Positions 58,146-64,000 of a stretch of DNA of 64,000 bases are shown here, piece after piece. The DNA is from Tetradesmus obliquus (taxonomy: Eukaryota > Chlorophyta > Chlorophyceae > Sphaeropleales > Scenedesmaceae): assembly GCA_030272155.1 (NCBI GenBank), contig CP126191.1:2626501-2690500 (forward strand), in the 5' to 3' direction. A model generated the notes under the pieces. That model was not told the origin of the DNA. It saw only the letters and a program-made list of their open reading frames with translations, and did no database searches. A program made the position numbers and the translations under genes. Position 1 is the stretch's first letter. Each line of letters starts with the position of its first letter.

Positions 58146-61100
58146 ATTATGCGGCAGTATGCATGGCCTGAGGTTGGGGGAGGGCCTGTCGATGGTTTAT
58201 GTGCCTGTCTGTTTGCCTGTTTGTGACAGCTGTGGGCAGTACTTGTGGGCTCGGCTAGCCAGCGCGCTGGAGGTTGCTTTGAATTATGCTTGAAGTGTAA
58301 CTGCCATTGACGTTTGTTGCAGTGCCTTGTTACAATCCCGCACGATGCCATGTCTAACTGAACCAGTTGTCCTTTGTTGCTGCTGCTGCTGCTGCTGCTG
58401 CAGGTGTACCTGGGTGGCTTTGACAGCGAGCCTGAGGCAGCCATGGCCTATGACCTGGCAGGTGAGACGCACGACCTGCCCTGCCGCTGAAGTGTTAAAC
58501 AAATGAGCTGCTTCACAAACTGCACCTATCTTTACATGGTAACACCAGCCTTGCTGCTACTACTGCTTGCCTGCAAGTTCCACCACCACATCTGGTGATT
58601 TGGGTTGCTGACTCGCTCGCTGTTGCCGTGCTGCCTTGCTGGCTGCAGCCATCAAGTTCCGCGGCAGCAACGCGCAGACCAACTTCAGCCAGAGCAACTA
58701 CGCCGCAGAGCTGCTGGCAGCACACCAGGTGCGGCTGGCTCCGCCTTGCATGCATCCGGGATCACCAGCTTGTTGCGGGGCAGGGCTTCATGTGTGACCT
58801 GTGGCAGATACATACATAAATGTAATATAACAAGTGTGACCTGCGGCAGATACATACATATATGTTATATAACATACATGCAGGCCAAGGATGTGATGCA
58901 CACCTCCAATGTCCAGTCCCTTCTGTTGTTTAGCATTGCAGCAACACGGCTTGCTGCGTGTTGATGCCTGACTTGTGACGGTTCTGTTGCTGCCGCCGCC
59001 GCCGCTGCTGCGTCTGCCGTGCAGGTGCGTGGTGACGACCTGGTGGCCTGCCTGCGCCGTCAGAGCCGCGGGCCCGCCTCCACCAGCAGCACCTTCAGGG
59101 GGGTCACCAAGCACGCCAAGGGCAGGTGAGGCAGCGCTGCTGGCGGTGCTGCTCCTGCTGCTGCTGCCGCTGCTAGCGCAATCCATGCGCGGTGTGTGTG
59201 GAGTAATATCTACGGCCTTGTAACCATTGTCAACAATCATGCCTTGCTGCCTAGCAACATCAGCGTCTGTGTGCCGGCTTGTTTGGTCTGCGTTGAGCGA
59301 CACATGACGTGCCGCTGTCACGCTGACATGCCGCTGTCACGCTGACATGCCGCTGTCACGCTGACATGCCGCTGTCACGGCCCATTCCCCGTCCGCAGGT
59401 GGGAGGCGCGCATCGGCCGCGGCGCTGGCGGGCGCCCCGCGGCAGGCGGGCGCAAGTACACCTACCTGGGGCTGTACGACACGGAGATCGAGGCGGCCAT
59501 GGCGTACGACCGGGCCGCGGTGAAGCTGAAGGGCCTGGCCGCGATTACGAACTTCGACCTGAGCATGTACCTGGACGAGCTGAACCCAGGTGCGGGCTTG
59601 TGATGTGTGCTTTTGTGGCGAGGCTGCTGGTTTGGGGGGCTGGAATGTAGGCTGGGTGGCAGCTCAGCTCGCACCATGGTTGGTACTGTTGTGCGGTGTT
59701 ATCTATTTGTTGTTCTGCCTCATGCCCGGCCGCCTGGCATAGGTTGAAGGTGGGCAGCCCGTCAGTGGCACTACCATCAGTACTTTAGTGCGCGGCTAAC
59801 CAGCAACTGCGTGTAGTTGTACATGCGTTACTTATTCAGTGTTGCGTGCACTTTCCCGCCCTGATTGCTACTGCAGAGGAGCTGCAGCAGTACATCAACT
59901 CAGGCAACTGCCCACCACAGGCCATGGAAGCAGCAGCCATGGCCGCTGCCGCCGCTGCCGGCAACGCGACACCGTCAGCAGCAGCAGACGCAGCACCATC
60001 AGCTAGCTACGGCAGCGCAGGAGCAGCAGCAGCAGCAGATGCTGATGCGGCACAGGGTGTAACTAGCCGCGGCAGGCCCCGGCGGCGCGCTGCCGCCGCT
60101 GCTGCTGCCGCATGGGCTGGCGCAGATGCTGATGCTGCTGCTGCTGCCGACGGCAGCAGGGATGCAGCAGCTACCTCGAATGATACCTCGGAGATGGATC
60201 AGGATGATCAGACAATGGAGGATGCAGCAGCCGGGCGCGGCAGGCGCCGTGTCTCAAGGTCCGGCGCCGCCAAATACAAGGAACCTGCTGCTGCTGCTGC
60301 TAATGCAGCTCAGCTGCTGGCATCTGTGACACCTCAGCCCGGCAACATCATGACAGGCAGCAACCGGCATGTGCAGCATACGAGGTTGGGTGCTCAGAGG
60401 ATGAGCCATGGATTGCCAGTGGGCGATGCCATGAGTGCTGCGGCGGCGGCGGCAGCAGCAGCAACAAGGGCAGCAGCAGCAGCAGAGGCTGCAATGATGA
60501 TGGGTGTTGATGCAGAGCTGCGGCAGGAGCAGCAGCAGTACCAGCTGCAGCTGCTGGACCAGCAGCAGCGCCAGCAGCAGCAGCAGCTCATGCAGCAGCA
60601 GCACCAGCAGCGGCAGCAGCTGCTGCGGCAGCAGCAGGCTCGCACAGCTGCTGCGCGAGGCAGCCCTGGCGTCATCACCGCATCTCCAGGCGGTGCCGCA
60701 CTGCCAGTGCCTGGCCTGTCGGGTGACGCGCTGCGGCGCACACACACTGCACCACCCATGGGTGGTCAGCTGCTGGCTGACCTCACTATGAACTTCGCAG
60801 CAGCCAGAGATCAGGCCGGAGTTCACGACTTCCTAGTGCCAGATGACAATGCACATGAAGTTACACCGTACGGCGCTGCTGCTGCTGCTGCTGCAGCAGC
60901 GGGGCGGGGCCCTGGGCAGCTGCTGCTGGGCAGTCAGGAGCGGCTGCAGCAGCTGCAGCAGCAGCAGCAGCGGCAGCTGGCAGGGTGGGGGGATGCGGCA
61001 GATGCTGAGCTGTTCTCAGCGCAGCTGGCAGCTCGCCAGGGGCTCAGAGTAGAGACTGGCATGGGCCACAGGGCAGCAGCTGACACTACAGCAGCAGCCA

Positions 61101-61312
61101 GTGAATTGCATGGTTCACCGCGGCTGCTAGGAAGTGCTTCCAAGCTAGCCAACCCCCTTGCAGCAGCGGCTGCTGGCGGCGCTGCAAGCAGCCTGGTTGT
61201 TGACTGCTTCAGCTTTTCAGACGATGAAGATGAGGACTCTACAACCTCGGACGAGCAGGACGCTCAAGCTGCAGGCGGCAGCAGGGACGCTTCGGCAGCA
61301 CCCAATGCGCCA

Positions 61313-61355
<43 letters not shown>

Positions 61356-61739
61356 CAGCAGATGGCATGTTTGGTGGGCGTGGTCTGGCGGAGTGGGTGG
61401 CGAAGGAGCTGCAGGGCCCGAGGTTTGAGGGCCATGTCGGCAGCGGTTTAGCATCCCTGCTGCAGCAGAACCCTGCTGCAGGTGGCAGCCATCTCAGCAG
61501 GAGCATCTCTGAGAGTGCAGCACTGCATGCAGCAGCAGCAGGGTTGCGCACAGCACCACCAGCTGGTGCGTCTACTGCTGCAGCACCAGCAGCAGGGCAG
61601 CTGCCGGCGTCTGCTGCCAGTGCACCTGCAGCAGTGGCTGCTGCAGCGGCAGGGTTCAGGGCAAGCCTGAGGGTTCATGCACCGCCAGCACTTGCACGTG
61701 AGCTGCTGCTGAGTCAGCAGGCTGCTGATGCATCAGCAC

Positions 61740-61785
<46 letters not shown>

Positions 61786-62297
61786 GACAGGGAGTGTGCT
61801 AGCCAGCGCGCCAGGCAGTTATGTGAGTGATGGCGCAGAGTTTGGCCTAGCAGGGGGCCCTGTGAGGGTGGTGCCTGCTGTGGTGAGGCTGCTGAAGAGG
61901 ACCAGCGCACACCCAGGGAGGATGCAGGATGGTGGCGATGATGACTCCCAGATGGAAAGCAACACTGCAGCAGCAGCAGCAGCAGGTGGTGAAGATGGTG
62001 ATGCAAGGATGGAAGAGAGGGAAGGGGGTGCAGGTGGTGAGGTTGCAGCGGCTGCTGTAGACATGGTGTTTGGAGGTGCTGCTGCTGCAGAGGCAGAGGA
62101 GGAAGAGGCAGCAGCAGCAGCAGCAGCAGCAGAGGGAGAGCCAGCAGGGCTGGCGGGGGAGGCGAGGACAGTAAGTGCTGCTGCTAACGACATGATGGCT
62201 GCAGCAGCAGCTGCTGATGCAGCAGCAGCAGCTGCTGATGCAGCAGCAGCAGCTGCTGATGCAGCAGCAGCAGCAACAGAGGGACCCACGGCTGACT

Positions 62298-62335
<38 letters not shown>

Positions 62336-62581
62336 GCAGCAGCCAAGCCAGCAGCAGCCCTGCCTGCTGGTTCTGGCGCTGGCGTGTTCAGGTTGGACAG
62401 CCATGAAGCCAACAATGCAGATGCTGCTGTAGCAGAGCAGCAGCAGCAGCAGCACGGCGATGCTGCTGCTGCAGGGGGACCTGCACTGAAGAAGCGGAGG
62501 GTGGGGTCTGCGCCTGCGCTCATGGCTGCAGCTGCACGAGTGCTGCCCACTGCTGCTGCAGCTGTGCTGGGTGAGCAGTGA
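56061..62581 (+). CDS. Double-AP2-domain transcription factor (AINTEGUMENTA/APETALA2 class)
   Basis: Seven in-phase exons: 56061-57406, 57951-58080, 58404-58461, 58649-58728, 59025-59125, 59399-59589 and 59877-62581, about 1536 residues. AP2 domain 1: [47 protein letters not shown]2 domain 2: [38 protein letters not shown] and [16 protein letters not shown]. Both keep YRG/FRG, WEAxI and LG elements that bind GC-rich DNA. The linker and double-domain layout are as in plant AP2/ANT factors. The N-terminal 448 residues carry poly-Gln; the 901-residue last exon is Ala- and Gln-rich with an acidic stretch ([16 protein letters not shown]), probably regulatory. The start is the first ATG of the open exon; the frame stays open to 56007 and beyond, so an upstream coding exon is possible. 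Confidence 0.95.
56618..57208 (+). repeat. CAG (poly-Gln) tracts in AP2 exon 1
   Basis: Five long CAG runs (near 56618-56641, 56746-56791, 56906-56935, 57018-57082 and 57160-57192). The run at 57018 contains CAA interruptions. Confidence 0.97.
57706..57850 (+). repeat. Two copies of the 5' edge of AP2 exon 2
   Basis: The acceptor GCAG plus [17 protein letters not shown] (exon at 57951) recurs at 57714-57765 ([17 protein letters not shown]) and 57808-57850 (diverged), both upstream of the functional acceptor. A weaker fourth trace lies near 57628. Confidence 0.92.
61315..62340 (+). repeat. GCA/GCT (poly-Ala) tracts in the last AP2 exon
   Basis: Poly-Ala runs near 61315-61352, 61745-61783 and 62300-62342, plus a tandem DAAAAAA peptide at 62216-62275 (18-bp units). 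Confidence 0.95.
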
Positions 62582-64000
62582 TGACCTGTCACAGGTGGGG
62601 TGGCGTTGAAATAGATATAGCTATAGCTATGGCTTGATGATTATGATGATGATGACAGGTGGGGTGGGTGGATGGTTAATGATTTGCAATGTGACGATGT
62701 CAAAATGATGGCGATGATGTGGTGTGGGTGGACTTGGATGGTGGGATGCAAGGAAGGTCGGTCTGCAGAGGGTTGCAGCAGGGCTGGCGGCAGCGCTGCA
62801 TTTCAGCGGCTAGCTTTGGGTGGTATGAGTGTCAGGGAGCAGCAGGGCTGGCGGCAACGCTGCATTTCAGCGGCTAGCGTTGGGTGGTGTGCGTGGCAGG
62901 AGCAGCAGGGCTGGCGGCAGCCTGCCGCGCTGAGCGCTGCAGGTCAGCGGCTAGCGTTGGGTGGTACAAGTATCAGGGAGCAGCAGGGCGCTGCGGTGTG
63001 CCTGTGCTGCTACTGCTTGGTGTGTGCTGCTGTAGGGAGGTTGCCAGCGCCTTGAGTGCTGCTGTTGCGCGTGGGTGCCAGGAGTAGCAAGGGTGGTTGG
63101 ACTTGGATGGTGGGATGCATAGAAGAGTAGGCTGATGAGGGTTGCAGCAGGGGCGTGCAGCAGCGCTGCACATCAGTGGAAATCTTTGGGTTGAGGGAGT
63201 GTGAGGAGCAGCAGGCCCTAGGGCACTGCGGTATGCCTATGCTGCAGCTGCTGTTTGGTGTGTGCTGCTTTGGGGGGGTTTCCAGCTGGTGCTGCAGCGC
63301 ATTAAGTGGTGCTGTTGGATGTGGGTGTCAGGAGCAGCAAGGACACTGAGGTGTGTCTGTACTACGATTGTTGATGAGGCGTGTCTGTACTATGGTGTGT
63401 GTAGTGTGCAGCATGCGTTGTGCATGCAAGCGTGGCGGATTGGTAAGTTGGGTGGAGCCGATACCAGGACTGGGACTGTGACGATGCTCGACACAGAAGT
63501 GCACACCTGTTGTTGTATTGCACAGCCAGCTTGTGTGGTTGCTGCTTGTTGTTGGAGATGCGGATGCAGGAGCGACCTTGGCCATGCTGAGGGTTGAGGG
63601 GGCGAGACGGCTGCAAGCAGCTTGTCTGTGTTTGGATGTTTGGATGCTTGTACGCACCCTGCCATGCAGGGTCAGTGTGCGATTGTGGTGGGAGTGACCT
63701 TGGCCATGCCAAGGGTGAAGGGGCCGAGACGGCTGCAAGCAGCCCGTTGTGTGTAGATGCTTGCAGCCTGCCGCGCAGGGGCAGCATGCATGGTTGGGTG
63801 AACGTTGGTGCTGAGGACTGTGAAGATGTATGAAACATGGGTGTGTTGCAAAACCTGGGGTTTGATTGCAGGGCAGGTTGGTGTTGTGGAGCAAACAGGG
63901 ATGTAGTGGCGGCATGCAGCCCTCTTTGATGCTTGTAGGGTTTAGGGTTTAGGTTTTGTTCTAAACCTTAACCCTAAACCCACCAGACCCTAAACCCACC
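62582..64000. repeat. Subtelomere-like minisatellite region
   Basis: No gene. 62770-63000 holds three to four imperfect 60-65-bp units (AGCAGGGCTGGCGGCA...TCAGCGGCTAGC-TTGGGTGGT). 63070-63200 repeats part of the 62740-62790 flank. 63570-63630 and 63700-63760 share a near-identical 50-bp block (GACCTTGGCCATGC...GACGGCTGCAAGCAGC). Telomere-type motifs end the window. Confidence 0.85.
63936..63998. repeat. Head-to-head telomere-like TTTAGGG / CCCTAAA motifs
   Basis: 63936-63953 reads TAGGG(TTTAGGG)TTTAGG. From 63961 the complementary CTAAACC, AACCCTAAACCC and ACCCTAAACCC follow, about eight bases apart. Confidence 0.85.

Overview
The window is nuclear DNA of a green alga, most likely a chlorophyte of the Chlorophyceae (inference). 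The genes are split by many short GT-AG introns, often with GTGCG or GTGAG donors. Long CAG/CTG tracts encode poly-Gln and poly-Ala in exons and form many 3' splice sites. The gene families fit a plant-lineage nucleus: a double-AP2 factor, an aspartic protease with a plant-insert-like segment, organellar adenylate kinase, and TTTAGGG-type telomeric motifs at the right edge. No operons, CRISPR arrays or bacterial genes were seen.

Layout. 1-2639 (-): NEK-like protein kinase, running off the left edge. 3560-22737 (-): REV3, catalytic subunit of DNA polymerase zeta, reconstructed as 22 phase-consistent exons and about 3756 residues. 23483-26148 (-): multipass membrane protein resembling DUF5765. 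26878-32700 (-): translation initiation factor eIF2A, 12 exons. 32950-35229 (+): organellar adenylate kinase, divergent from eIF2A across 249 bp. 37812-39974 (-): secreted Hedgehog-type Hint protein. 41298-46125 (+): guanylate-binding protein (GBP) GTPase. 46635-48204: small non-autonomous LTR retrotransposon with a GTCAT target duplication. 48642-52639 (+): pepsin-like aspartic protease. 52662-52947: MITE-like element. 53209-54196 (+): small basic UPF0390/L10K-like protein. 56061-62581 (+): double-AP2 transcription factor. 62582-64000: minisatellites and short telomere-like repeats.

The genes are mostly unrelated housekeeping or regulatory genes; I see no shared pathway. What links them is architecture. 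In nine of the eleven genes, at least one intron carries one to seven partial tandem copies of the neighbouring exon edge, including the splice site (REV3 introns 3, 6, 8, 10-12, 14, 16, 19-21, plus eIF2A, adenylate kinase, GBP, AP2, protease, DUF5765-like and kinase genes). This splice-junction-anchored duplication is the strongest genome-wide pattern in the window.

The second highlight is the LTR element. Right after its 5' LTR it carries a full-length antisense copy of initiator tRNA-Met including the terminal CCA, then an inverted LTR piece and a second copy of the LTR start. It looks like a fossilised reverse-transcription intermediate.

Exon models were built by eye from splice consensus, reading phase and family similarity. 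No transcript data or database search was available.
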